A stretch of DNA of 17,333 nt, from contig CALLHZ010000100.1 in assembly GCA_938009115.1 (NCBI GenBank), positions 1 to 17,333 on the forward strand. Direction: 5' to 3'. The notes below the pieces were generated by a model. That model was not told the origin of the DNA. It worked only from the letters and a program-made list of their open reading frames with translations, and did no database searches. The DNA is from an uncultured Clostridia bacterium (lineage in GTDB: Bacteria > Bacillota > Clostridia > Peptostreptococcales > Anaerovoracaceae). Made by a program: the position numbers and the translations under genes. Shown here one piece after another: positions 7,428 through 14,742 of this stretch (within the stretch, counting starts at the first letter, position 1; each line of letters opens with the position of its first letter).

Positions 7428-7456
7428 AGTATACTATATATCCCCTTTTTTGAAAA
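7428..7456 (-). promoter_or_regulatory. Putative promoter of the ftsEX block
   Basis: Minus-strand TTTTCA (7456-7451), 17-nt spacer, TATACT (7433-7428). The -35 matches the consensus at four of six bases and the -10 at five of six, and the spacer is A/T rich. Predicted start is near 7421, about 36 nt before the ftsE GTG. Confidence 0.6.
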
Positions 7457-7488
7457 CAGCATTTATTGAAGTTTCCCCGGGCCGGCCA

Positions 7489-8283
7489 TCATTCCATGCT
7501 GCGGATCCTGCGCCAAAGCGCTTCCAAAAGTCTGTCCGTCTGCTGTCTCACCGGGGAGATGGTGTAGGGAAGCACACAGTTGTACTGCGCCCGGTAGAGG
7601 TGCTCCGGGGCAAGAGAGGGGATCTCGACCCAGTCCACGCCGCCAAGAAACCGTTTCAATTCTCCCCGATGAACACCGCTGTTCATTTTGTTGATCACCC
7701 AGATCCCGCGCGGACACTCCAACCGCAACCGTTCGATCTCCGAAGCGGCAGGGATCAGTTTGGAAGGAAGAGGGTCCACAACACAGATGACCGCGTCCAT
7801 TTCCGGCAGGACCTCCCACAGAGCAGGAATAGGCACACCTGAGCAGTCAAAAATGCGCAGTGTGCCGGCAATATTGTAAACCAACCGAAGCATGTCAGCC
7901 GCCGCAGCGATACTGCCGTTCTTGCCCGGAGAAGAATCTTCCGGACACCGCAGCACCCAGTTGATGCCTTCTTCCATGTTGGACAGCCCTTTGATGCTGG
8001 ACTTCTGCGCCATCAGCTCATAGAACCGGTAAAAGTCCCTGTGCATAAAACGCTTTTCCACACCGTAGGCCTCATAAAAATAAGAAGACCCCATTTCGAT
8101 CAACGTAACGGCCTCTCCCGGAACGTGCTGCCGAAGCCAGGAAACCAGAAGGCCGGCCGTCAGGCTGACACCGCTGCCGGGGCCGGTACCTAAAACCGCT
8201 ATTTTTCTATCTTCTTTGACGGGTAAAGTCGCCGTTCGGTTCCGCCCGCTGTCGGGTATACGGAAGAGCACGTGGTGATCCAT
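7489..8283 (-). CDS. Uncharacterised SIMIBI/MinD-ParA-like protein with a non-canonical P-loop
   Basis: I recognise no named family for this 264-residue protein. After a short N-terminal lead it enters IAVLGTGPGSGVS (28-40), placed like a P-loop after the first strand but with no Lys where GK[ST] is expected. Later blocks fit the same fold: IFDCSG (144-149), AVICVVDPLPSKL (163-175) and WVINKMNSG (195-203), the last resembling the NK motif of MinD/ParA and GTPase proteins. There is no signal sequence or transmembrane segment, so it is probably cytoplasmic. I chose the ATG at 8283 because GGGAGG precedes it; an upstream ATG at 8304 has no ribosome site and sits only about 13 nt from the predicted transcript start. 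It appears monocistronic upstream, with its own consensus promoter, and no partner gene is adjacent. Whether it binds nucleotide is open. Confidence 0.75.
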   Translation of the reverse strand: MDHHVLFRIPDSGRNRTATLPVKEDRKIAVLGTGPGSGVSLTAGLLVSWLRQHVPGEAVTLIEMGSSYFYEAYGVEKRFMHRDFYRFYELMAQKSSIKGLSNMEEGINWVLRCPEDSSPGKNGSIAAAADMLRLVYNIAGTLRIFDCSGVPIPALWEVLPEMDAVICVVDPLPSKLIPAASEIERLRLECPRGIWVINKMNSGVHRGELKRFLGGVDWVEIPSLAPEHLYRAQYNCVLPYTISPVRQQTDRLLEALWRRIRSME

Positions 8284-8323
8284 GAGTCGATCCTCCCGCC
8301 GCATCCGTTGTCAAGCCGCTTGT

Positions 8324-8351
8324 ATTATACATTATTTCCCATTTTTGTCAA
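8324..8351 (-). promoter_or_regulatory. Promoter of the MinD/ParA-like orphan gene
   Basis: Minus-strand TTGACA (8351-8346), 16-nt spacer, TATAAT (8329-8324): both hexamers are perfect. Predicted start is near 8317, giving a leader of about 34 nt to the ATG at 8283. Confidence 0.8.
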
Positions 8352-8372
8352 GAACATGACTTGCGCAAAGGA

Positions 8373-8406
8373 AGAGCCTGCACATGCATGCAGGCTCTGT
8401 TTTTTT
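8373..8406 (+). terminator. Strong hairpin with T-tract on the plus strand, between the transketolase and orphan genes
   Basis: AGAGCCTGCA (8373-8382) and TGCAGGCTCT (8389-8398) form a perfect 10-bp stem with a 6-nt loop, followed by seven T (8400-8406) on the plus strand. Read on the minus strand, where the transketolase genes end at 8427, the stem is preceded by the A-run and followed only by TTCCTTTG, a weaker tract. It probably stops transketolase transcription to some extent, but the better terminator faces the opposite way. Confidence 0.6.
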
Positions 8407-8426
8407 GCATATCGTATGGACGGCCC

Positions 8427-9356
8427 CTATGCCATGGCGCGCACCGCATCGGCAATGGCGGCGGCGGTGAGTCCGTATTTTTCCAGAAGCTCATCGGGCT
8501 TTCCGGACTCGCCGAAGGTGTCCCGGATCCCGACGAAGGACACCTTGGCGGGCGCCTTCTCGCAGCAGATCTGGGCCACAGCGGCGCCCAGGCCGCCGAT
8601 CACAGTGTGCTCCTCCACCGTCACGATGCCTTTGGTTTCCCGGGCTGCCCGCACGACGGCGTCTTCGTCCATGGGCTTGAGCGTATGCATATCCAGCACG
8701 CGGACTTCGATCCCTTCGGCGGAAAGCTGCCCGGCTGCCTCCAGTGCCTGGTTCACCATAATGCCGGTCGCAATGATCGTATAGTCTTTCCCCTCTCTCA
8801 ACAAAAGGGCTTTCCCTATTTGCACATCGGTCTCTTCGTCGTAGATCACAGGAACGGCGGCCCGGCCCAGTCTCACATAAACAGGGCCCTTCATCTCCGC
8901 CGCGGCCTTCAGCAGTTTCCTTGCCGATATGTCATCGGCAGGATTGATGACCGTCATGCCCGGGATAGTGCGCATCAGTGCCAGATCCTCGATGGCCTGG
9001 TGACTGGCGCCGTCCTCTCCCACGGTAAGCCCTGCGTGAGTGGCGCAGACTTTGACGTTGGCGCCGGTGTAGCCGATGGAGTTGCGAATGATCTCAAAAG
9101 CCCGGCCCGCAGCAAATATGGCAAAGGTGCTTGCAAAAACCGTCTTGCCGGAAATGGCAAGCCCTGCTGCCATGCCATACATGTTGGCTTCGGCGATGCC
9201 TGCGTTGAAGAACCGCTGGGGATACACCTTGGCAAACTCCTTGGTCATGGTGGACCCGGAAAGATCCGCATCCAGCACGACGACATCCTGCCGGGAAGCG
9301 CCCAGTTCCACCAGCGCTTTTCCGTAGCTTTGCCTGGTCGCGATTTTTTCTGCCAT
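8427..9356 (-). CDS. Transketolase, C-terminal (pyrimidine-binding) subunit
   Basis: The 309-residue second half of a split transketolase, which moves two-carbon units between sugar phosphates in the non-oxidative pentose phosphate pathway. It contains the pyrimidine-binding domain (about 5-165) with the cofactor-activating Glu56 in NAGIAEANM, the block HAGLTVGEDGASHQ (107-120) that lines the active site, and the C-terminal transketolase domain (about 185-305). The start at 9356 overlaps the stop of the N-terminal subunit in TAATG, so the two halves are translated together. The frame is open further upstream, but that stretch lies inside the partner gene. Relatives are also found among dehydroxyacetone synthase-like proteins, but the split two-subunit form adjacent to its partner supports transketolase. 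Confidence 0.93.
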   Translation of the reverse strand: MAEKIATRQSYGKALVELGASRQDVVVLDADLSGSTMTKEFAKVYPQRFFNAGIAEANMYGMAAGLAISGKTVFASTFAIFAAGRAFEIIRNSIGYTGANVKVCATHAGLTVGEDGASHQAIEDLALMRTIPGMTVINPADDISARKLLKAAAEMKGPVYVRLGRAAVPVIYDEETDVQIGKALLLREGKDYTIIATGIMVNQALEAAGQLSAEGIEVRVLDMHTLKPMDEDAVVRAARETKGIVTVEEHTVIGGLGAAVAQICCEKAPAKVSFVGIRDTFGESGKPDELLEKYGLTAAAIADAVRAMA

Positions 9357-10174
9357 TACAGTACACCCCCCAATTCCTTCATCGCCTGCTCTGCCTGTTC
9401 CCGATTCGGAGCCTTTCCGTGCCACCCGGCATCATCCTCCATAAAGGATACGCCTTTTCCCTTATGGGTTTCCGCCACCAGGACCGTCGGCGCGCCTTTA
9501 TGCTTTCTTGCCGCCGCAAAACCGGCCTGGATCGCGTCCAGATCGTGACCGTCAAGCTCGATCACATTCCAGCCGAAAGCTCTGAACTTTTCCGCGATGG
9601 GCATCACGCGCATCACATCGTCGTTCCGGCCGTCGATCTGGAGTCCGTTGTGGTCCACAACAGCGCAAAGATTATCCAGTCCAAAGTGGGCGGCTGCCAT
9701 GGAAGCCTCCCAGGTAATGCCTTCCTGAAGCTCTCCGTCGCCCAGCAGCACATAAATCCGGCTCGACTTATTATCCAACCGGCCGGCCAGCGCCATGCCT
9801 ACGGAAGCGGAAAATCCCTGACCGAGAGAACCGGTGGACATTTCAACGCCGGTCAGCTTGGTCATGGAAGGGTGTCCCTGAAGATGACTGCCCAGCTTCC
9901 GGAACGTCACCAGCTCCTCCGGGGGAAAGAATCCCGCTTCGGCCAGACATGCGTACAAAACCGGCGTTGCGTGGCCTTTGGACAGGACGAAGCGGTCCCG
10001 GTCCGGATTCCCGGGATCGCGCCCGTCGATGTTCATTTCATTGAAATACAGGACGGTCATGATATCCGTCGCCGACAGCGATCCGCCCGGATGACCCGAC
10101 CCGGCGTGGTAGACCTCCCGGATGATGTGCTGCCGGATGAGGGCTGCCTTGTCCTGCAGTGCTTTCTTATCCAT
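9356..10174 (-). CDS. Transketolase, N-terminal (thiamine-diphosphate-binding) subunit
   Basis: The 272-residue first half of the split transketolase. It holds the pyrophosphate-binding domain: GSGHPGGSLS (25-34), the conserved His68 in SKGHATP, His101 in LQGHPS, and the thiamine-diphosphate/Mg2+ motif GDG at 145-147 with the metal-ligand Asn176 in VVDHNGLQ. It ends just after GWHGKAPN, where full-length transketolases continue into the next domain. An AAGGAGG site lies 5 nt before the ATG at 10174. The gene starts 33 nt after the stop of the wecG-like glycosyltransferase and is probably read through from it, as no separate promoter is evident in the gap. Confidence 0.93.
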   Translation of the reverse strand: MDKKALQDKAALIRQHIIREVYHAGSGHPGGSLSATDIMTVLYFNEMNIDGRDPGNPDRDRFVLSKGHATPVLYACLAEAGFFPPEELVTFRKLGSHLQGHPSMTKLTGVEMSTGSLGQGFSASVGMALAGRLDNKSSRIYVLLGDGELQEGITWEASMAAAHFGLDNLCAVVDHNGLQIDGRNDDVMRVMPIAEKFRAFGWNVIELDGHDLDAIQAGFAAARKHKGAPTVLVAETHKGKGVSFMEDDAGWHGKAPNREQAEQAMKELGGVL

Positions 10175-10207
10175 AATTCCTCCTTCATTTCTATGAACAG
10201 CCGCCGT

Positions 10208-10954
10208 CTATGCGCCGGCCTGTCTCCATTTTTGCCCAGCAACCTTTAACAAAAAAAGGGGCAACACGCGTATCCTTGAGACCCTGGAAGGCTCCTGGAA
10301 CAGACGATACAGCCATTCCAGACCATGGTCGCGATAAAACGCCGGCGCCCGTTTCAGCGTGCCGGACCAGATATCGAAGCTTCCGCCGATCCCGATGCCT
10401 ACTTTTGCATTCAGCTGTTTTCGATGATCGTCGATGAACCGTTCCTGTGCAGGCGAACCCATGGCAACGCAGATAAAATCGGCCTGAGAACTGTTGATTT
10501 CCGCGATGACCGAAGGGATCTCATCACCGGTGAAATAACCGTGGCGAGTCCCCGCTACGCTGAGTCCCGGGATCCGTTGCTTCACGTTTTCTGCAGCCTT
10601 TTCCGCGATCCCCGGCTTTCCGCCCAAAAAGTACACGCTGCGGCCCAATTCCGCTGACAGCTGTAATGCGCGGAAGGCGAAATCGATGCCTGCGACCCTC
10701 GCTTTCAAGGGCTGGCCCAGAAGCTTCGACGCCAGAAGAAGCCCTACGCCGTCCGGGATCACAAGCTCCGCCCGCTTCAGGATGCCGGCAAGCGACGGAT
10801 CCCGGGAGGCCCGCATCAGGATCTCTGAATTGGGCGTGGCGATCAACGCCATGCTGTCGGAAGCGAGCAGGTCCTGAAAAACAGACAAGGCATCCCCCAG
10901 GGCAACGCAGTCCACGGGAATGCCCAAAATATCGATTTTTGTGTTCTCGCCCAT
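10208..10954 (-). CDS. WecG/TagA/CpsF-family N-acetylmannosamine(uronic acid) glycosyltransferase
   Basis: A 248-residue GT26-family glycosyltransferase acting at the inner face of the membrane on undecaprenyl-linked sugar. Family blocks are clear: TPNSE (40-44), IPDGVG with the candidate catalytic Asp68 (66-71), YFLGGKPG (108-115), GYFTGDE, the MGSPAQE block (165-171) and the C-terminal GLEWLYRLFQEPSR (211-224) that covers the active site and contacts membrane. TagA members add ManNAc in wall teichoic acid linkage units; WecG members add ManNAcA in enterobacterial common antigen. The divergent wecC favours ManNAcA or an ManNAc-derived donor, but this is inference. I chose the ATG at 10954, preceded by GGAG, over upstream in-frame starts that overlap the promoter region. 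Confidence 0.9.
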   Translation of the reverse strand: MGENTKIDILGIPVDCVALGDALSVFQDLLASDSMALIATPNSEILMRASRDPSLAGILKRAELVIPDGVGLLLASKLLGQPLKARVAGIDFAFRALQLSAELGRSVYFLGGKPGIAEKAAENVKQRIPGLSVAGTRHGYFTGDEIPSVIAEINSSQADFICVAMGSPAQERFIDDHRKQLNAKVGIGIGGSFDIWSGTLKRAPAFYRDHGLEWLYRLFQEPSRVSRIRVLPLFLLKVAGQKWRQAGA

Positions 10955-10976
10955 ATCCTTCTCCGTTAACAGAATT

Positions 10977-11005
10977 ATTCTATCATAAAGAAGTCTCGGG
11001 ATAAA
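10977..11005 (-). promoter_or_regulatory. Weak candidate promoter for the glycosyltransferase-transketolase unit
   Basis: Minus-strand TTTATC (11005-11000), 17-nt spacer, TAGAAT (10982-10977). The -10 matches at five of six bases but the -35 is poor. It is the best candidate in the divergent gap before the ATG at 10954. Confidence 0.35.
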
Positions 11006-11045
11006 TACGAATTTCAACAAAGTAATAGAATCCGGAGGACGCTTG

Positions 11046-11054
11046 TGCTATCAT
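11046..11054 (+). promoter_or_regulatory. Candidate extended -10 promoter for wecC
   Basis: TGTGCTATCAT contains an extended -10 (TG, one base, TATCAT at 11049-11054). No good -35 lies upstream at the right distance, which extended -10 promoters can tolerate. Predicted start near 11061, about 22 nt before the wecC ATG. Confidence 0.4.
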
Positions 11055-11082
11055 GTACGGGTACTGATTCAGGAGGAACAAC

Positions 11083-12330
11083 ATGAAAATATGCGTCATC
11101 GGCCTGGGCTACATCGGCCTTCCCACAGCAGCAATGTTTGCCCGCTCCGGAATGGACGTCCTGGGCGTCGACCGAAACAACATCATCACAGAAGCCTTGA
11201 ACGAAGGCCGTATCGTCATCGAAGAGAACGGACTGGCGGAGCTGATCCGAAGCGTTGTATCCGAAGGAAGGCTGCGGGCAGCAGTACAGCCGGAAGAAGC
11301 TTCGGCGTTCATCATCGCCGTGCCCACACCCATCAGGGAAAACAAAACAGCGGACATGACGTTTGTGGAATCCGCCACCCGGTCCCTGGTCCCGTATCTC
11401 CGGCCGGAAAATATCGTAATACTGGAATCCACCTCACCGGTCGGCACCGTCGACGAGCTGATGAAGCCCATCCTGGAAGAAAGCGGCCTGAAGGCCGGTG
11501 TGGATTTCTATTTGGGACATTCTCCCGAGCGTGTCATTCCCGGAAGCATCCTGCAGGAGCTGGTCTGCAACGACCGGATCGCCGGCGGCGTCAACGAAGC
11601 CTCGGCCCGTAAGATCGCAGAGCTGTACCGCACCTTCGTCCGGGGAGAGATCTACGAGACCGACGCCCGTACCGCGGAGCTGTGCAAGCTGTCGGAAAAC
11701 ACCTACAGAGACGTGAACATCGCCTTTGCCAATGAGCTCGCAAAGATCTGCGAGGATCTGGGCATCGATGCGTGGAATCTGATCCGGCTGTGCAACCGGC
11801 ACCCCAGGGTCAATATCCACCAGCCAGGCCCCGGCGTCGGGGGACACTGCATCGCTGTGGATCCCTGGTTCATCGTGGAAAAAAATCCGGAGGAAGCCCG
11901 CATCATCCGGTTGGCCCGGGAAACCAACGACAGCATGCCTGCCTATGTGGCCGGCAAGATCGATCAGATCCTGAAAGACTGCAAGGATCCGGCAGTAGGC
12001 GTGCTGGGCATCACATACAAGCCCGACGTGGACGACGTCCGCGAAAGCCCTGTTCTGACGCTGATGGAACTGCTTCGGCAAAGAGGGCTCGACGTGACCT
12101 ATTTCGATCCCCATGTCAAGGACCGGCCGGGATCGACGGCGGATGCCGTGGAAGCGGCCAAAGGCAAAGATCTTTTGATCGTCGGCGTAAACCATCAGGC
12201 CTTTAAAGAGTTGGATTACGAAGCCCTGGCACGCGTGATGCGCAAGGCTAACCTGCTGGACACCCGAAACTGCACAGATGCAGAGGCGGCTGCCCGGGCG
12301 GGTTTCACGACATACTATCTGGGCCGGTGA
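11083..12330 (+). CDS. wecC: UDP-N-acetyl-D-mannosamine dehydrogenase (WecC type)
   Basis: A 415-residue cytoplasmic NAD-dependent enzyme of the UDP-glucose/GDP-mannose dehydrogenase family; it oxidises UDP-ManNAc twice to UDP-ManNAcA. The N-terminal Rossmann domain starts at once with GLGYIG (7-12). The catalytic region includes ESTSPVGT (115-122), SPERV (147-151), Lys202 and Asn205 in KLSENTYRDVNIAFANE, and the catalytic Cys256 in PGVGGHCIAVDPWF, whose exact form fits WecC better than UDP-glucose dehydrogenase. A C-terminal UDP-binding domain with GITYKPDVDDVRESP (309-323) follows. The ATG at 11083 has AGGAGG 6 nt upstream. It is divergent from a WecG/TagA-like transferase and ends before a strong palindromic terminator. 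The UDP-GlcNAc 2-epimerase expected to supply UDP-ManNAc is not in this window. Confidence 0.9.
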   Translation: MKICVIGLGYIGLPTAAMFARSGMDVLGVDRNNIITEALNEGRIVIEENGLAELIRSVVSEGRLRAAVQPEEASAFIIAVPTPIRENKTADMTFVESATRSLVPYLRPENIVILESTSPVGTVDELMKPILEESGLKAGVDFYLGHSPERVIPGSILQELVCNDRIAGGVNEASARKIAELYRTFVRGEIYETDARTAELCKLSENTYRDVNIAFANELAKICEDLGIDAWNLIRLCNRHPRVNIHQPGPGVGGHCIAVDPWFIVEKNPEEARIIRLARETNDSMPAYVAGKIDQILKDCKDPAVGVLGITYKPDVDDVRESPVLTLMELLRQRGLDVTYFDPHVKDRPGSTADAVEAAKGKDLLIVGVNHQAFKELDYEALARVMRKANLLDTRNCTDAEAAARAGFTTYYLGR

Positions 12331-12343
12331 TACCCGCCCATGC

Positions 12344-12373
12344 AAAATCCGCCGGATCGATCCGGCGGATTTT
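12344..12373. terminator. Bidirectional intrinsic terminator, 30-bp perfect palindrome
   Basis: AAAATCCGCCGGATC (12344-12358) and GATCCGGCGGATTTT (12359-12373) are exact reverse complements. A GC-rich stem flanked by an A-run and a T-run can terminate both wecC from the left and sfsA from the right. The sfsA stop codon (12374-12372) overlaps the outer end of the palindrome. Confidence 0.88.
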
Positions 12374-13073
12374 ATATTGGCTCCGAAGGAGCCGGCAGCC
12401 GCACGGGAACCGCATCGGCGATCACCATGCTGTCCGGCGTCACGACGCAGTCCCTGGCAAGGATCTGCACACCGGCCCTGCGGGCATAGTACAAGGCATC
12501 GGCAAAAGCAGGATGTGTAGCGCGGTTGGGTTCAAAATACGCCACACCTTTCATTTGGATCACAAACAGAACACAGGCTTCGAAGCCTTGCGCCAGGCAG
12601 GCCTCCAACTCCCGGACATGCTTGAGCCCCCGCTCGGTGGGCGCATCGGGGAACCGCACGACGCCCTGTTCTTCCAGGGTCGCGCCCTTGACCTCCATGA
12701 ACATTTTCCTGCCGTCGCCCTCAATGTAAAAATCGAATCGGGAGCTCCCGAAGACAGTCTCAGGGCGGATCAGCGAAATGCTGCGAAACAAACCGCTGTG
12801 CGGAAGCCATTCCCGGACGGCGGTATTGGGCGCAGAAGCATCGATATTGATGATGCGGCCGCCCTTTTGTGCAGCGATCACATCATATCGGGTTTTCCGA
12901 TGAGGGTCGTTGTTTTTTCTGACCCAGATCCCGGCGCCGGGTGTCAGGATCTCCCGGCAGCGCCCCGTATTTTTAACATGGGCGGCCTGAAGCAAACCAT
13001 CGATCTCTATATTGGCGATAAAACGATTCGGGCGGTCATGAAAGACCGCCGGAACCAGATTGTTATATTGCAC
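12372..13073 (-). CDS. sfsA: SfsA-family DNA-binding/nuclease protein (sugar fermentation stimulation protein homologue)
   Basis: A 233-residue protein matching SfsA along its length. Conserved blocks are HVKNTGRC (32-39), SRFDF (111-115), EVKG (127-130) and FPDAPTERG (141-149). The N-terminus has an OB-like region and the centre a PD-(D/E)xK-type nuclease fold, with Asp114 and Glu127-x-Lys129 as likely catalytic residues. In E. coli the protein was named for stimulating maltose use; its true role is unsettled. The start codon is GTG at 13073, preceded by GGAG at 8 nt; the first ATG would cut off conserved sequence. It begins 18 nt after accA and probably ends the fab/acc transcript at the palindromic terminator. 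Confidence 0.93.
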   Translation of the reverse strand: MQYNNLVPAVFHDRPNRFIANIEIDGLLQAAHVKNTGRCREILTPGAGIWVRKNNDPHRKTRYDVIAAQKGGRIINIDASAPNTAVREWLPHSGLFRSISLIRPETVFGSSRFDFYIEGDGRKMFMEVKGATLEEQGVVRFPDAPTERGLKHVRELEACLAQGFEACVLFVIQMKGVAYFEPNRATHPAFADALYYARRAGVQILARDCVVTPDSMVIADAVPVRLPAPSEPI

Positions 13074-13091
13074 GCTGAACGCTCCGCTTCA

Positions 13092-13862
13092 TTACTGTAT
13101 CCTGCGGAACTTATGATACCGCTGCCGGAGGAGTTCATCAACCGGGATTTCTTGTTTTTCTGCGATGAAGGCAGCGATCTCTTCCTTCAAAAAAGCGAAG
13201 GTTCGGTCAAAATCGCCGTCATTCTCGGGAATGATCCTTTCTGCCACGGAAAGCTCTGTCAGATCTTCGGCCGTCAGCTTGAGGCACTCGGCCGCCTCCG
13301 GTGCCCTCGCCGGATCCTTCCAAAGGATGCTGGCGCAGCCCTCGGGAGAAATGACGCTGTAAAATGCATTTTCCAGCATCCAGACCTGATCTGCCACGGC
13401 AATGCCCAGGGCGCCGCCGCTGCCGCCCTCACCGATAAAAATGGCCAGCACCGGGACGCGGAGCATCATCATTTCCATCAGATTCGATGCGATGGCCTGA
13501 CCCTGGCCCCGTTCCTCGGCACCGATACCGCAGAAAGCCCCTGATGTGTCTACGAAGGTGACTACCGGCCTGCCGAACTTTTCGGCCTGCTTCATGAGAC
13601 GCAGCGCTTTACGGTAGCCTTCCGGATGAGCGCTGCCGAAATTCCGGCTTGCCCGTTCCCGCGTAGTCGTGCCTTTTTCCTGGGCGATGACCGTCACATA
13701 GGACTGTCCAAGACGGGCGATCCCGCCCACCATGGCCGGGTCGTCACCGAAGCAGCGATCACCGTGGAGCTCAGTGAACTCGTCAAAGATGCCTTTGATA
13801 TATTTTCCCGCCGTAGGACGGCCCTGGGCTCTGGCCGCCGCCACACGATCTTTTGCATTCAT
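13092..13862 (-). CDS. accA: Acetyl-CoA carboxylase carboxyltransferase, alpha subunit
   Basis: A 256-residue alpha subunit, with AccD forming the carboxyltransferase that moves CO2 from biotin to acetyl-CoA to give malonyl-CoA. It is the short form without the N-terminal extension of the E. coli protein, as in streptococci and clostridia. Key blocks are HGDR (33-36), TFVDTSGAFCGIGAEERGQ (102-120), the oxyanion-hole loop GEGGSGGALG (144-153) and SVISPEGCASILWKD (169-183). The usual Pro in the VDTPGA block is Ser here. I chose the ATG at 13862, which starts 4 nt after the accD stop behind GAGGG; longer frames would run into accD. Adjacent subunit genes suggest equal synthesis of the complex. 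Confidence 0.95.
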   Translation of the reverse strand: MNAKDRVAAARAQGRPTAGKYIKGIFDEFTELHGDRCFGDDPAMVGGIARLGQSYVTVIAQEKGTTTRERASRNFGSAHPEGYRKALRLMKQAEKFGRPVVTFVDTSGAFCGIGAEERGQGQAIASNLMEMMMLRVPVLAIFIGEGGSGGALGIAVADQVWMLENAFYSVISPEGCASILWKDPARAPEAAECLKLTAEDLTELSVAERIIPENDGDFDRTFAFLKEEIAAFIAEKQEIPVDELLRQRYHKFRRIQ

Positions 13863-13866
13863 ATCC

Positions 13867-14742
13867 TTATCCCTCTTTCCGCTCTTTTCCATGGGCACGG
13901 AGCATCCGGGCAATAAATTTCCGCTGTTCCCGCCGGGGTACGATCTTGTCGATGAATCCGTTTTTCAGCAAGGATTCCGCCCGCCCAAGACCGGGGGGAA
14001 GCTTCTGACGGATCGTTTGTTCGATGACCCTGGGTCCGGCAAAGCAGATGAGCGCATCCGGTTCGGCGGCGATCACATCCGCCTCCATGGCGAAGCTGGC
14101 GGTAACGCCGCCGGTAGTTGGATCCGTGAGAACGGCCAGGTAGAAGCCGCCGGCATCGGAGAACCTCTTTACGGCCCCGCTGGTCTTGGCCATCTGCATC
14201 AGGGAAAGCATCCCCTCCTGCATGCGGGCGCCGCCGGAGGCGGTGAATCCCACGACCGGCAGTCTCTTCTCCGCCGCATATTCGAACAGCCGGGCGATCT
14301 TCTCACCGGTAACGGTCCCCATGGATCCCATCATGAAGGCTGATTCCATCACAAAGACGGCTGCAGGCTGTTTTCCGATGCGGGCCGTGCCCGTCACAAC
14401 GCTCTCGTTTTCACGGGAAGCCAGCTCAGCAGCCCGGAGCTTTTCTTCGTACTCGGGAAAACCCAAGGGGTCGGTCCCCCGCAGGTCGCCCCAAAGTTCC
14501 TGGAAGCTCTCCGGGTCGGCGATCATGTGGATCCGCTGCCGCGCATTGAGACGAAGGTGCTTTCCGCAATTGGGACAAACATAATGGTTTTCCTGCAGAT
14601 CACTGGAAAATACCGATTTTTTGCAGCCGGGGCAGACGGTGCAAAGCTCATGAGGGATGTTTACCTCTGTCGGCTTGACGATTTTCCCTGAAACAGAAGG
14701 TTCCAGGTCATTTTTTGGTTTTTTGAACAATCCTTGGATCAT
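13867..14742 (-). CDS. accD: Acetyl-CoA carboxylase carboxyltransferase, beta subunit
   Basis: A 291-residue beta subunit of the carboxyltransferase. The N-terminal four-cysteine zinc ribbon is intact (Cys37, Cys40, Cys56, Cys59, with an extra Cys at 34). The crotonase-like domain follows with FMMGSMGTVTGEK (136-148), the oxyanion-hole sequence SGGARMQEG (169-177) and LTDPTTGGVTASFA (205-218). The ATG at 14742 overlaps the accC stop as ATGA, and accA begins 4 nt after its own stop, so accC, accD and accA are translationally linked. Zinc-ribbon proteins of this family have been reported to bind nucleic acid, including their own message in E. coli; nothing here tests that. Confidence 0.96.
   Translation of the reverse strand: MIQGLFKKPKNDLEPSVSGKIVKPTEVNIPHELCTVCPGCKKSVFSSDLQENHYVCPNCGKHLRLNARQRIHMIADPESFQELWGDLRGTDPLGFPEYEEKLRAAELASRENESVVTGTARIGKQPAAVFVMESAFMMGSMGTVTGEKIARLFEYAAEKRLPVVGFTASGGARMQEGMLSLMQMAKTSGAVKRFSDAGGFYLAVLTDPTTGGVTASFAMEADVIAAEPDALICFAGPRVIEQTIRQKLPPGLGRAESLLKNGFIDKIVPRREQRKFIARMLRAHGKERKEG

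Noticed and set aside
8373..8398. Inverted repeat considered as a mobile-element end or recombination site
   Set aside because: Only one copy, short, followed by a T-run, with no transposase or target duplication nearby; a terminator explains it better.
8427..9425. Longer version of the transketolase C-terminal subunit with 23 extra residues
   Set aside because: The extension lies inside the N-terminal subunit gene and is not family-like; the TAATG junction at 9358-9354 marks the natural start.
8361..9548. A 395-residue plus-strand frame opposite the transketolase genes
   Set aside because: It is rich in His, Gly, Arg and Cys as expected from the reverse of a GC-biased coding strand, shows no family motifs, and lies opposite two clearly identified genes.
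8427..10174. Two adjacent transketolase halves considered as a frameshifted or broken gene
   Set aside because: Each half has its own start, a ribosome site and intact domain boundaries; split transketolases are normal in many Clostridia.
12327..13544. A 405-residue plus-strand frame opposite sfsA and accA
   Set aside because: It would begin at the wecC stop and cross the bidirectional terminator; its translation shows no domain, while the minus strand encodes conserved SfsA and AccA.
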